Shown piece by piece: positions 9,175 to 18,530 of a DNA stretch of 64,000 nucleotides; position 1 is the stretch's first letter; the number at the start of each line of letters is the position of its first letter. The translations under genes were made by a program, and so were the position numbers. The DNA is from Pontibacter sp. SGAir0037 (GTDB lineage: Bacteria; Bacteroidota; Bacteroidia; Cytophagales; Hymenobacteraceae). The notes below the pieces were generated by a model that did no database searches, was not told the origin of the DNA, and saw nothing but the letters and a program-made list of their open reading frames with translations. Location: positions 744,001 through 808,000 of the forward strand of contig NZ_CP028092.1 of the NCBI RefSeq assembly GCF_005491705.1, read 5' to 3'.

Positions 9175-12100
9175 ATGAAGCAAACTCTACTACTTGTCTT
9201 CCTTTGTAGCGTTCTCATATCCCTTGTTTTCCCGGAACAGGCAGCAGGGCAGAGCGTCTTTATCAATGAAATTCACTACGACAATAACGGGGCCGATGTC
9301 AACGAAGGAGTTGAAGTGGCAGGCCCGGCCGGAACAGATCTCACTGGTTGGAGCATTGTATTTTACAACGGGAGCGGGGGCGCTTCTTATGGCACTCGTT
9401 CACTTTCAGGTATCATTGCAAACCAGGCAAACGGCTATGGGTTTGTGCATGTACCTTATGCTGGAATCCAGAATGGATCTCCAGACGGTGTAGCCCTGGT
9501 AGATGCCAATAACCAGGTGGTACAGTTCTTAAGCTACGAAGGTGCTTTTGTAGCAACAAGCGGCCCGGCCAATGGCATGAGCAGCACCGATATAGGAGTT
9601 TCGCAGCCTGGAACAGGTCCCGAAACCTTTTCGTTGCAGTTAAGCGGCACTGGAAAGGTTTATACTGATTTTACCTGGGTTGCAGAAGCGCAAAGCACTT
9701 TCGGAGCTGCTAATAACAACCAGGGCTTTGGTACTGGCGGTGGCGGTACAACCCCCGATCCTGAACCGGAACCAGAGCCGGATCCTCAGCCGGAGACACC
9801 AGGCAAAGTCATTGTTTTCATTAATGAGATACACTACGATAATGCCGGTACCGATGTAAACGAAGGTGTGGAAGTGGCGGGTTTAGCAGGTACGAACTTA
9901 GCTGGGTGGCAACTGGTGCCTTATAACGGAAGCAATGGCGCTACCTACAACCCGATTGTTAACTTATCGGGTATCATCCCCAATCAGCAGAACGGCTATG
10001 GCGCTGTTTTCTTCCCGATAAATGGTTTGCAGAATGGTGCACCCGATGGCATTGCTTTGGTAGATGCTGCAGGTAAAGTAGTGCAGTTTTTAAGCTATGA
10101 AGGTGCTTTTACCGCGACAAACGGTCCTGCCAATGGCATGACGAGCACCGATATTGGTGTGTTGCAGACTGGTTCTGAAGCTATCGGGCTAACGCTGCAG
10201 CTAACTGGTATAGGTTCAGCATACGAAGATTTTACCTGGACAGCAGCTCTTGCCTCTACTTATAACGAGGTAAACAACGGCCAGGTATTCCTGCCTCAGG
10301 GCGATATAGTTTTCATCAACGAGCTCCACTACGATAACGTGGGTACAGATGTGAACGAGGGAGTAGAACTGGCAGGTAAGGCCGGTACCGACCTGAGTGG
10401 CTGGAGACTGATTCCTTACAATGGTAGCAACGGAGCTACGTATGCGCCAATCATAACCTTATCTGGTACTATTCCGAACCAGCAGAACGGTTTCGGTACT
10501 GTTTTCTTTCCAATCAGTGGTTTACAGAATGGCGCCCCTGATGGTATTGCTCTTGTAAATGCGGCTGATTCTGTGTTGCAGTTCCTGAGCTATGAGGGTG
10601 TTTTTACTGCGACAAACGGACCAGCAGCCGGCATGTTAAGTACTGATATTGGTGTAGAACAGGATGCTAATACACCATTAAACACTTCATTGCAGTTAAC
10701 GGGTTCAGGTTTTATTTACCAAGATTTTACCTGGTCTTCTTCTATGGCCAGTACCTATAATGCCGTTAATACAGGGCAGCTGTTCGGTATCGGAGAGCCT
10801 GAGCCAGAACCAGATCCGGAGCCACAGCAGGTAAATATTGCACAGGCAAGAGCCTTGCGCATAGGAACTCCTGTTATTGTTAACGGCACCATAACAGCTG
10901 CGAGCGAATTGGGCGGTCCGGCTTTTATACAAGATACAACAGGTGGTATAGCTGTTTTCGGATATGCAGTTCACGGTCCGGGCAACTACCAGATCGGAGA
11001 TTCGATACAGGTAACAGCGGTGATAGGAGAGTTTAACCAGCAGTTGCAGTTAGTAGATGTGGTGAAGGTTGAAAGCTACGGAGTGGCTACTAACCCGATT
11101 ACGCCTGTGATTATTACTGCCTCTCAGGTGGCTGCTTACGAAGGGCAGTTGGTTGCTGTGCCAGGTGTAAGCTTTACTGACAAGCGCGGCCTGCTGTTCC
11201 CGGAAAGCAACTACAATGTTACAGACGGCACTGCCACCCTGCAGGTAAGGATTGATGGAGATGTGCAAAGCCTGGTGGGCCGTGTAAAGCCACAGGATGC
11301 TGTTACCATAACTGGTGTAGTAGGTAGTTTCAGAGGTACTCCCCAGTTGCTGCCACGCTTCGAAGCCGATCTTCCTGGTACCAGACCTTACGTTGCGGCT
11401 GGTTCTGATGTGCCTGTTGCCAAAACACTGGATGTCATGAGCTGGAACATGGAGTTCTTTGGCTCTACACTGCCTACTTATGGTCCGTCTGATGTGCAGC
11501 TGCAGCTTCAGAATGCGAAGAAAGTGATCGAGAGCTCCAAGGCGGATATTATTGCCGTGCAGGAAATATCGGATGAGAATCTGTTACAGCAACTGGTGGA
11601 TATGCTGCCGGGCTATGCGCGTGTATGCTCTGATCGCTTCTCTTACTCATTTAACGGACCAGATCCTACTTTCCCGGAACAAAAGGTTTGCTTTATCTAT
11701 AATACAGCCTTTATTTCTGTTGTAAGCGACAGAGTGGTTTTTGAGGAGATGTATGATGCAGCCCGAACCGGAGCCAGCACGCCTCTGAATAATTACCCAA
11801 CCAGCCCTTCTTCTTTCTGGTCGAGCGGCAGGTTACCTTATATGCTGACGGTAGATGCTACCATAGAAGGTGTTACCGAAAGAATCAGCCTGATTAATAT
11901 TCATGCGAAGTCTGGTTCTGCCAATGCCGATCTTATCCGCAGGCGCTATGATGTACAGGCGCTGAAAGATACGCTGGACCAGTATTACCCTGATGTGAAC
12001 CTGATCCTGTTAGGTGATTACAACGACGATGTGGACGAGTCGATTGGCGGCGGTGCTTCTACGTATGCTTCTTTTGTGACGGCAGACAATTTCAGAGTGG

Positions 12101-12963
12101 TAACCTCTACTCTAAGTGAAGCAGGTTTACGCTCATTCATCACACAAGATAACGTTATCGATCATATTACCATCAGCGATGAACTATACGACGAGTATTA
12201 TGCGGGTTCTGAAACTCTGATCATACCGTTTAACCTTATTCCGAACTACGCCAATACAACTTCGGATCACTTGCCGGTGATGACGAGGTTCGAGTTTAAC
12301 GAGCCATTGGTAGCTGATGCCGGTGCCGATAAAACAGTATATTTTGGTTATCCTCCGACTGCCTGCGCTACGCTTACTGCAAGTGCTACAGGTGGAGAAG
12401 CAGGTTATACTTATAGCTGGAGCACCGGAGAAACCACGGCAACCATCTCGGTATGCCCTGAGGTGAGCACCGTATACACCGTAACTGTTACCGATGCCAG
12501 AGGCAGAACAACTACGGATGCGGTACAGGTGCATGTGGTAAATGTAAGCTGCAGCAATAACGGAAACAACCAGAAAGTACTGCTTTGCCACAATCCATCA
12601 GGCAAGCCTGGCAAAGAGAAAACACTGTGCGTTTCAATTAATGCAGTAGAAGAGCATCTGGCTAAAGGTGCTACATTGGGTAGCTGCGCTGCTTCAGGTG
12701 CTTATGAGCCGGAAGTTTCTTTTGCCGTGTCTCCAAACCCTGTGGCAGATGTGCTGAACATTGAGTTTGAAAGTGCAGATGCAGGAGAGGTAGAAGTGGT
12801 GATTTATGATAAGAACGGACAGGCGATATACAGCAAATCCCATAAAGTGAAAAATGGCACCATCACGTTGAACACGAAAAGCCTGAAAATGACCTCAGGC
12901 ATTTACTACCTGAAAATCAGCAACGGGTCAAGCACACAGTCACTTAAAGTTGTAAAGCAGTAA
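9175..12963 (+). CDS. Secreted type IX cargo: triple lamin-tail domain, OB-fold, endonuclease/exonuclease/phosphatase
   Basis: A 1262-residue multidomain secreted protein. The order is: signal peptide (ends near AAGQS); three lamin-tail-like domains beginning near residues 28, 211 and 376, each opening with FINE(I/L)HYDN; a Pro/Glu-rich linker; an OB-like domain (about 552-740); an endonuclease/exonuclease/phosphatase domain (about 750-1045, with MSWNMEFFG, VQEISDE, GDYNDDV and SDHLPVM as expected active-site motifs); a PKD-like domain (about 1047-1120, YSWSTGETTATISV); a Cys-containing segment; and a C-terminal type IX sorting domain (SPNPVADVLNIEF to SLKVVKQ). It is probably an extracellular nuclease for DNA scavenging or biofilm turnover. 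Single gene with a strong terminator. Confidence 0.92.
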   Translation: MKQTLLLVFLCSVLISLVFPEQAAGQSVFINEIHYDNNGADVNEGVEVAGPAGTDLTGWSIVFYNGSGGASYGTRSLSGIIANQANGYGFVHVPYAGIQNGSPDGVALVDANNQVVQFLSYEGAFVATSGPANGMSSTDIGVSQPGTGPETFSLQLSGTGKVYTDFTWVAEAQSTFGAANNNQGFGTGGGGTTPDPEPEPEPDPQPETPGKVIVFINEIHYDNAGTDVNEGVEVAGLAGTNLAGWQLVPYNGSNGATYNPIVNLSGIIPNQQNGYGAVFFPINGLQNGAPDGIALVDAAGKVVQFLSYEGAFTATNGPANGMTSTDIGVLQTGSEAIGLTLQLTGIGSAYEDFTWTAALASTYNEVNNGQVFLPQGDIVFINELHYDNVGTDVNEGVELAGKAGTDLSGWRLIPYNGSNGATYAPIITLSGTIPNQQNGFGTVFFPISGLQNGAPDGIALVNAADSVLQFLSYEGVFTATNGPAAGMLSTDIGVEQDANTPLNTSLQLTGSGFIYQDFTWSSSMASTYNAVNTGQLFGIGEPEPEPDPEPQQVNIAQARALRIGTPVIVNGTITAASELGGPAFIQDTTGGIAVFGYAVHGPGNYQIGDSIQVTAVIGEFNQQLQLVDVVKVESYGVATNPITPVIITASQVAAYEGQLVAVPGVSFTDKRGLLFPESNYNVTDGTATLQVRIDGDVQSLVGRVKPQDAVTITGVVGSFRGTPQLLPRFEADLPGTRPYVAAGSDVPVAKTLDVMSWNMEFFGSTLPTYGPSDVQLQLQNAKKVIESSKADIIAVQEISDENLLQQLVDMLPGYARVCSDRFSYSFNGPDPTFPEQKVCFIYNTAFISVVSDRVVFEEMYDAARTGASTPLNNYPTSPSSFWSSGRLPYMLTVDATIEGVTERISLINIHAKSGSANADLIRRRYDVQALKDTLDQYYPDVNLILLGDYNDDVDESIGGGASTYASFVTADNFRVVTSTLSEAGLRSFITQDNVIDHITISDELYDEYYAGSETLIIPFNLIPNYANTTSDHLPVMTRFEFNEPLVADAGADKTVYFGYPPTACATLTASATGGEAGYTYSWSTGETTATISVCPEVSTVYTVTVTDARGRTTTDAVQVHVVNVSCSNNGNNQKVLLCHNPSGKPGKEKTLCVSINAVEEHLAKGATLGSCAASGAYEPEVSFAVSPNPVADVLNIEFESADAGEVEVVIYDKNGQAIYSKSHKVKNGTITLNTKSLKMTSGIYYLKISNGSSTQSLKVVKQ

Positions 12964-12984
12964 CAAGCTTACTTACAGCACTAA

Positions 12985-13022
12985 CAGGAAAGCCCGGCTT
13001 TAAGCCGGGCTTTCCTGTTTTT
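12985..13022 (+). terminator. Rho-independent terminator
   Basis: A 16-base perfect inverted repeat (12985-13000 and 13002-13017, GC-rich core AAAGCCCGGCTT) followed by five T. It lies 22 bases after the nuclease stop codon. Confidence 0.9.
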
Positions 13023-13110
13023 AAGACTTGCTGCTAAAATTAATTTAAAGCATTGCTTACAAACCTAAACAAAGATTGTATAAATTTAATTGACAGCAGC
13101 ACCTTTACCT

Positions 13111-14316
13111 ATGACCAAAAAACTTCTAGTTCTAATACCCCTGTTCTTTATCAGCCTCAGCACCTTTGCCCAAACGGATAGTTTACGGAATGAAATTCTG
13201 AATTACCAGGAGTCGAAAGCCGGGATGATTGACAAAGGCAGAAGGTTGTTGCTGGAAAAGTTCCTGGCAGGTGACCAGGAAAAAGTGCGGGAGGTGCTGC
13301 AATACCTGGTCACCTATGAAGAAGATGCCGATTATGTGGCATTTTATCCGCTGGAAAAGTGGCTGCTGTATTACTGGACAGAGCAGTACCCGCTCGTGCT
13401 GCAGGATATGCTTATGGCTGATTCGATCTTGGTGTCTGTTTCCAGAACCCGGATCAGACCGCGCCAGGATGTGTTGGCGGAAAAGCTGCTTTCATACCTG
13501 ATGGGAAAGCAGGCGGAGGCCAAGCTTAAAATTCAGCTGTCAGATTTAACCGATGCCGAAAAGAATGTTCTAATACTAAATCTTGATTACCTTCTTTCAG
13601 ACACAGAGCAAACACCTGATGTGCAGGAAGACCTGAACAGGCAGGCAGAACAGTACTTAGCGGCATTTCCTGATTCTAAGTACAATCCGTATGTGAAGAG
13701 TTATATCCGGTTTGCTTTTAAACCCTCTACATGGGGATTTGCCTTTGAATTCTTTTCCGGCTACGGCAGCTTTACCGAAAACCTGGAGACAAATTTCAAT
13801 AACAGCATCCCGATGGGTATAGCCTTCGATATTTTCTATAACCGGTGGGGCTTATACTTGCGCAACTATATCGGCTTTAGCAAAACTAAAAATGCGCTTC
13901 CTTTTCCGGATGCTATCTGGAGCGACGGTGCGCAGGCACGTGTATTTTTACCGGAGGCCTCGCTGGGCTACGCTGTCCTGGACAACAGATATGTAAAACT
14001 GGCACCGTTTGCTGGTATTTCTTCGATGCACATTTCTCCCACGGCGCACGATATCGAACAGATTCCGGAATATAAGGATGTGGGCCTCTCGTTTACGACA
14101 ACATATACAGCAGGTCTAAGCCTGGACCTGAAACTAGGTAAGACTACGGCTGTTATGAGACATGCGAATGGAGAAGAATCTTATTGGTTCGCCAGAATCC
14201 GGTACTCCTATAATCAGCCGCAGTTTAACTGGAAATACACCGGGTACAATGGTAACTTTCATTCTATAACTATTGGCATAGGCGGGTTTGGCAGAGTATT
14301 AAAACGGGATTACTGA
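13111..14316 (+). CDS. Exported hypothetical protein, probable outer-membrane barrel C-terminus
   Basis: A 401-residue protein with a clear signal peptide (MTKKLLVLIPLFFISLSTFAQ). The N-terminal half (to about residue 200) is helical and Glu/Leu-rich, ending in a motif like FPDSKYNPYVKSYI that resembles TPR-type linkers. The C-terminal half has alternating aromatic and polar strands (FEFFSGYGSF, LYLRNYIGF, ARIRYSYNQPQF) and ends GIGGFGRVLKRDY, suggesting an 8-12-strand barrel. The start is set at the ATG preceding the signal peptide; a TTG seven codons earlier is less likely. No family recognised. It is 117 bases upstream of the precursor/MNIO pair but probably a separate unit. Confidence 0.75.
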   Translation: MTKKLLVLIPLFFISLSTFAQTDSLRNEILNYQESKAGMIDKGRRLLLEKFLAGDQEKVREVLQYLVTYEEDADYVAFYPLEKWLLYYWTEQYPLVLQDMLMADSILVSVSRTRIRPRQDVLAEKLLSYLMGKQAEAKLKIQLSDLTDAEKNVLILNLDYLLSDTEQTPDVQEDLNRQAEQYLAAFPDSKYNPYVKSYIRFAFKPSTWGFAFEFFSGYGSFTENLETNFNNSIPMGIAFDIFYNRWGLYLRNYIGFSKTKNALPFPDAIWSDGAQARVFLPEASLGYAVLDNRYVKLAPFAGISSMHISPTAHDIEQIPEYKDVGLSFTTTYTAGLSLDLKLGKTTAVMRHANGEESYWFARIRYSYNQPQFNWKYTGYNGNFHSITIGIGGFGRVLKRDY

Positions 14317-14433
14317 TAATGCTGATTTTTATCTGAAAAAATAAAAGCAATGCAACCCTTTTCTCTAAAACAGAATCTTCTCTATAAACACACTATATAT
14401 CAGTTAATCACGAATCTTTAAATGATCAGTATT

Positions 14434-14598
14434 ATGAGAATTCCGAAAGCCTTACTTGGAGCTATACTGGTTGGTATAACCGTGCAGACAAGCAGCTGTA
14501 CTAAAGGCGAACTGCCAGAGCCAACCGCAGAACAAGGAACAAAGGGAAAAGAGGTAAAGACATATCCTGCTAACTGCCCTGCCTGTGGCATGGGATAA
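14434..14598 (+). CDS. Short lipoprotein, candidate MNIO-modified RiPP precursor ending CPACGMG
   Basis: A 54-residue protein (58 if the in-frame ATG at 14422 is used). A signal segment MRIPKALLGAILVGITVQ leads to a weak lipobox TSSC (Cys22). A polar linker rich in Glu, Lys and Pro follows, and the last residues are N-CPACGMG (Cys48, Cys51). Its last codons overlap the start of the DUF692 enzyme by 14 bases, a sign of translational coupling. DUF692/MNIO enzymes are known to modify cysteines of short precursor peptides (methanobactin, TglA, chryseobasin). I infer that Cys48 and Cys51 are the modified residues. The combination of lipoprotein signal and C-terminal C-x2-C is also compatible with an unmodified metal-binding lipoprotein. 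Confidence 0.75.
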   Translation: MRIPKALLGAILVGITVQTSSCTKGELPEPTAEQGTKGKEVKTYPANCPACGMG

Positions 14599-15754
14599 GG
14601 TAGTTCAGAGCTATCTGGCTATCATGAAAGCGCCTGAAGTGTTCGCGTCCATTGCCTGTAATTTAGATACAGATATTCTCTCCGCTGCCTTTCCATTGCT
14701 GGAAGAGGGGAGGGTAGAGGCACTGGAATGGTCCTTTGATACCCTGTATTGGGCGGAGCAGGTCCCTGACTGGTTTTCAGAACTACTCCATACCTATAGT
14801 GGAGAGGAGAGACTGGTTGGGCATGGGGTGTTCTTTTCCTTGGTTTCAGGTAAATGGACAAAAGAGCAGCAGCAATGGCTAGAGCATCTAAAGCAGGTCT
14901 GCCGGCAGTTTCACTTCGACCATATAACAGAGCACTTCGGCTTCTTTACCGGGCAGAATTTCCATTACGGAGCTCCCCTTAACATACCGTATACCAGCAG
15001 CACCCTACGCATCGGGCAGGACAGGCTAATGCGCATCTCGGATGCCTGCCAGCGCCCTGTCGGCCTGGAGAACCTGGCTTTCTCCTACTCGTTGGATGAG
15101 GTAAAGCAGCATGGGCATTTCCTGGAAAAGCTGGTGGAGCCAGTGAACGGTTTCATTATCCTGGACCTGCACAATTTATACTGCCAGTTGCATAACTTTT
15201 CTGTGTCATTTGAAGAGCTTATGCAGCTCTATCCTTTGCACCGGGTGCGTGAAATCCATATTTCAGGAGGCAGCTGGGAAAGTTCTGTGCTTGACCCGGC
15301 CATCAGGATAAGACGCGACACCCACGACGATGCAGTACCTGCTGAGGTTTTTCAGTTGCTGGAGTATGCCTTGCCGCTATGCCCTGAACTGAAGTACGTA
15401 GTGCTGGAACAGCTTGGGAACGGCTTAAAACTTGAAAGTAGCAGAATACAATTCCGGCAAGATTTCCTGAAGATGGAGGAACTGGTAAAGCGCCACACAA
15501 CTACCAGGAAACCCGCCGCTAAAAATCTTTTTCTTCCCTCTCACCCCTTGCAACCAGGCGCTGCCGCAGAAGACAAAACGCTGCAGGCGCAACAATACAC
15601 CCTGTCGCACATCCTGGAGACGGCAACTTCATACGAAGAAGCTTTGCAGTTGCTCCGGTCTTCTTCCCTGGCAAACTCCGAATGGCAAATTGAAAGCTGG
15701 GCTCCGCATATGCTGGAAACGGCCATCAGTATTGCACAGAAATGGCGGAAGTAA
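14585..15754 (+). CDS. DUF692 multinuclear iron-dependent oxidase (MNIO) with C-terminal extension
   Basis: A 389-residue protein whose first about 295 residues match the TIM-barrel MNIO family (MbnB, TglH, ChrH). Metal-ligand motifs appear in order: LEWSFD (about 47-52), GHGV (His80), DHITEHFGF (His113, Glu116, His117), GLENLAF (Glu162), LDLHNLYC (Asp194, His196, Asn197), EIHISGG (His225), RDTHDDAVP (Asp245, His247) and VLEQ (Glu275). Residues about 300-389 are a mostly helical extension beyond the usual size of about 280 residues, possibly a fused version of the separate partner protein (MbnC/TglI/ChrI type). The start is a GTG inside the precursor gene; the ATG at 14624 is an alternative. 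Predicted to oxidatively rearrange the precursor cysteines using iron and oxygen. Confidence 0.85.
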   Translation: MAWDKVVQSYLAIMKAPEVFASIACNLDTDILSAAFPLLEEGRVEALEWSFDTLYWAEQVPDWFSELLHTYSGEERLVGHGVFFSLVSGKWTKEQQQWLEHLKQVCRQFHFDHITEHFGFFTGQNFHYGAPLNIPYTSSTLRIGQDRLMRISDACQRPVGLENLAFSYSLDEVKQHGHFLEKLVEPVNGFIILDLHNLYCQLHNFSVSFEELMQLYPLHRVREIHISGGSWESSVLDPAIRIRRDTHDDAVPAEVFQLLEYALPLCPELKYVVLEQLGNGLKLESSRIQFRQDFLKMEELVKRHTTTRKPAAKNLFLPSHPLQPGAAAEDKTLQAQQYTLSHILETATSYEEALQLLRSSSLANSEWQIESWAPHMLETAISIAQKWRK

Positions 15755-16056
15755 TACCTGTTCTACAATAGAAATCCTGTTTTTTATAAAGGGTTTTACT
15801 TGCATTTTAAAGCGTTGTTGAAGTGTATTTTAATATAGCTATATGCTATGTTTGTCTATGTTGGATGTTATGTTTTTGTTTGTAAATCAATATTTTAAAC
15901 AAATATAAGTGCAGGTTAGGGTATTGATTATTTTCTTTTTTATTTTGTGATTTTTACGGGATAGTCTGAATTATTAAACCTTTTTCCTTCTTTTTAAACT
16001 TATCACTTGAACTTTGCCTTGTGCATGGAAGGGCTATTTCGCAGCAATCCTCTTTT
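15755..16056. other. AT-rich intergenic region
   Basis: Very AT-rich and without an ORF. A TATGTTTG at 15847-15854 fits the -7 consensus, but no -33 TTTG is at the right distance and the kinase start is about 200 bases away. No clear terminator follows the MNIO gene. Confidence 0.35.
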
Positions 16057-18036
16057 ATGAAATCAATTTTACTGTTATTACTTCTTCTTTCGGGTACGCT
16101 CCAGGCACAAAATAAAGTTATAGATAGTTTGCAGGTGGAATTGTCGAAAGCGCAGACAGATTCGGCCAGAATTATGGCAAACTGTAACCTGAGCAAAGAA
16201 TACCTGCTTACGGATGTAAAGAAGGCAAAGGAATATGCGCTGGCAGCAGATCAGCTGGCAACAGCCTCTGGGTACAGGCTTGGAAATTCCAAAGCCCTGA
16301 ACCTGTTGGGAAATGCTTACCTGATCACTGGTGAGTACGACCAGGCAATGGACTGCCACTATAAAGCGCTGAAAATGGCAAATGAAATGCAGGATACTGC
16401 CAGCCTAACCGCTTCTTACCTAAATCTTGGAAGCATTTACTTTAAAATTAAAGATTTAGACAGGGCTGTAAAAAATTACAGTGCTGCTTCTGCGCTGTCG
16501 GAGAAAACCAATAATAAGAAGAGCCTGGGCAAGGTGTACAATAACCTGGGCAATGTATACGAAGAGAAAGGTGAATACAAAAAAGCACTGGAGTTCTTTC
16601 AGAAAGCGGCAGCCCTACAGGAGGAAATCGGCGACAAGAAGAGCTGGGCCATCAGTTTGCATAACATTGGGAATGTGCACCTGTATTTTGATCATCCTGA
16701 GGAAGGGCTTCCATACCTGTTTGAGTCGGTTCGTCTGAATCAGGAGTTGCATCATGACATGATTCTGATGGCTTCACTGGGCAGAATAGCCAAAATTTAC
16801 CAAGCTGTAGGTAACCGAGTGGAGGCCCTGAAATATGCCCGCCAAAGTCTGGCAATGGCTGAAAAAGTGGAATCGGGAAAAAAAATTGCAGAAGCGGCAC
16901 AGCTGATGCACGAAATTTACGCATCGCTGCAACAGTACGACCTGGCGTATAAATATCAGTCGCTTTACACCAGGCAAAGCGAATTAATGAATGCAGAAAG
17001 CCGCACCAAAATTGAGTCGGAGTTAACGGCTAAATATGAAACCGAGCAGAAAGAGCTGGAAAACGCAAATTTAAGAGCAGAAAGTGATAAGAAAGCACTG
17101 GAGATAGCGCACCACCACAAGTCATTTATGATGGGTGCTGCCCTTACTGTGCTTTTATTTGCCTTACTTATAGTAGTGATAGCTGGGAAGCTTCGATTAA
17201 GAACTGCGTTCAAAAAGCTGCAGGAGGCACACCTTTTTATGCAGCGGCAGCACACAGAAATTGTGCAGCAGAAAAATGAAATCTGCTCGCAGGCACTAGT
17301 CTTAAAAGAACAGAACGAAAGGCTTGGCAAGCTTGATGGCTTTAAAAACAAAGTATTTTCCATTGTCTCTCACGACCTGCGGAGTCCTTTAAATTCCATA
17401 AAAGGTATCCTGGGGCTGGCAAAAAAACGAACCATGACGGAGCAGGAAGTGAAGCATATCTTCGGTCTGCTGGAGCGGGAGATGTCGGTGGCAATGAGCA
17501 TGCTGGACAATGTGCTGATCTGGGCAAAGGCACAGTTAAAAGAATCATCTGTTGAGCTGAAGGAGGTAGACCTTCATATAGTAGCCGATGAAAATATATA
17601 CTTGGCGGTTTCGGAGGCAGAGAAAAAGGGTGTTCAGTTGATAAACGGTATTGCTGCAAATAAAGTAGCTGTAGCCGATAAAGAAAGGTTGAATTTCGTA
17701 CTGCGCAACCTGTTAATGAACGCTATTAAGTTTTCTTATGCCGGTGGAGAAATCAGGCTTACGGCAGAAGAGCAGGAAGAAAAAGTAGTATTGGCTATCC
17801 GTGATCATGGCAAGGGCATACTGCCGGAGCACCTGGCAGGACTGTTCACCGAAAAACGTTATACTACGCTAGGCACCTCCAACGAAAAAGGCACGGGTTT
17901 AGGGCTGATGCTGAGCAAAGAACTGCTGGAAAGCATCAACGGCAGTATTCAGGTGGAGAGCGAAGCAGGTAAAGGAAGTACTTTTTTCATAGTTCTGCCC
18001 AAAGCAGTGCAAGTAAGGCGGGAAACGGTTGTATAA
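16057..18036 (+). CDS. TPR-containing membrane sensor histidine kinase
   Basis: A 659-residue sensor kinase typical of Bacteroidota. A signal peptide (MKSILLLLLLLSGTLQAQ) is followed by a periplasmic array of about six TPR units (for example YNNLGNVYEEKGEYKKALEFF), a helix, one membrane segment (about residues 358-378, GAALTVLLFALLIVVIAG), a coiled coil, the HisKA domain with phospho-acceptor His about 439 in IVSHDLRSPL, and the HATPase domain with N-box NLLMNAIKFS, G1 RDHGKGI and G2 GTGLGLML. No response regulator is adjacent, so it may work with an unlinked partner. ATG at 16057 is chosen over an upstream GTG because it starts the signal peptide. Confidence 0.92.
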   Translation: MKSILLLLLLLSGTLQAQNKVIDSLQVELSKAQTDSARIMANCNLSKEYLLTDVKKAKEYALAADQLATASGYRLGNSKALNLLGNAYLITGEYDQAMDCHYKALKMANEMQDTASLTASYLNLGSIYFKIKDLDRAVKNYSAASALSEKTNNKKSLGKVYNNLGNVYEEKGEYKKALEFFQKAAALQEEIGDKKSWAISLHNIGNVHLYFDHPEEGLPYLFESVRLNQELHHDMILMASLGRIAKIYQAVGNRVEALKYARQSLAMAEKVESGKKIAEAAQLMHEIYASLQQYDLAYKYQSLYTRQSELMNAESRTKIESELTAKYETEQKELENANLRAESDKKALEIAHHHKSFMMGAALTVLLFALLIVVIAGKLRLRTAFKKLQEAHLFMQRQHTEIVQQKNEICSQALVLKEQNERLGKLDGFKNKVFSIVSHDLRSPLNSIKGILGLAKKRTMTEQEVKHIFGLLEREMSVAMSMLDNVLIWAKAQLKESSVELKEVDLHIVADENIYLAVSEAEKKGVQLINGIAANKVAVADKERLNFVLRNLLMNAIKFSYAGGEIRLTAEEQEEKVVLAIRDHGKGILPEHLAGLFTEKRYTTLGTSNEKGTGLGLMLSKELLESINGSIQVESEAGKGSTFFIVLPKAVQVRRETVV

Positions 18037-18530
18037 AAATTCATAGTGGCTTTTACAGCGGCTTACGCACTGAGGTATAGGTGAGGACTTAGTTACCACT
18101 ATACTTTTCGTTTCAGGAGTCTTTCCTATAAAATTCAGGCCCCTTGTTCTGGCAGGGGCTTTTCTTTTTGAGGCTAAACCGGAATAAATGCCAGGCCTCT
18201 ACTGTGTTGTAGCTACATACTGACATGTAGCGCAGAAAATTAACTTTACTTGCCAGCCCCACCTTAAACTGCAATGCAGCGCTACCTAAATTCCGCCACA
18301 CTTACTCAGGCTGTACTTCAGAGGCAGGTATAGTGGTGTACTTATTGTGCGCCGAAAGCCTGCAGCAGGCCAACAAAAAAAGGATCGGGTGCGTAATTCA
18401 ATGAAGTTTGATTAGAAAAACTAGGATATAAGCAAGTGTATGCCTGTCCTGATGTAGCGATGTGATGCATCATTTTTTAATCCTACCATCTGGATCATCA
18501 GCACAAACATGTAAGATAAAGTCTGAAACT
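18037..18530. other. Intergenic region before the first molybdenum hydroxylase operon
   Basis: Nearly 500 bases without a supported gene. It holds the terminator hairpin at 18139-18169. The remainder shows no ORF or promoter that I can defend. Confidence 0.4.
18139..18169 (+). terminator. Terminator after the sensor kinase
   Basis: Stem GCCCCT (18139-18144) with AGGGGC (18154-18159), followed by a T-rich run TTTTCTTTTT. It lies about 100 bases past the kinase stop. Confidence 0.6.
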
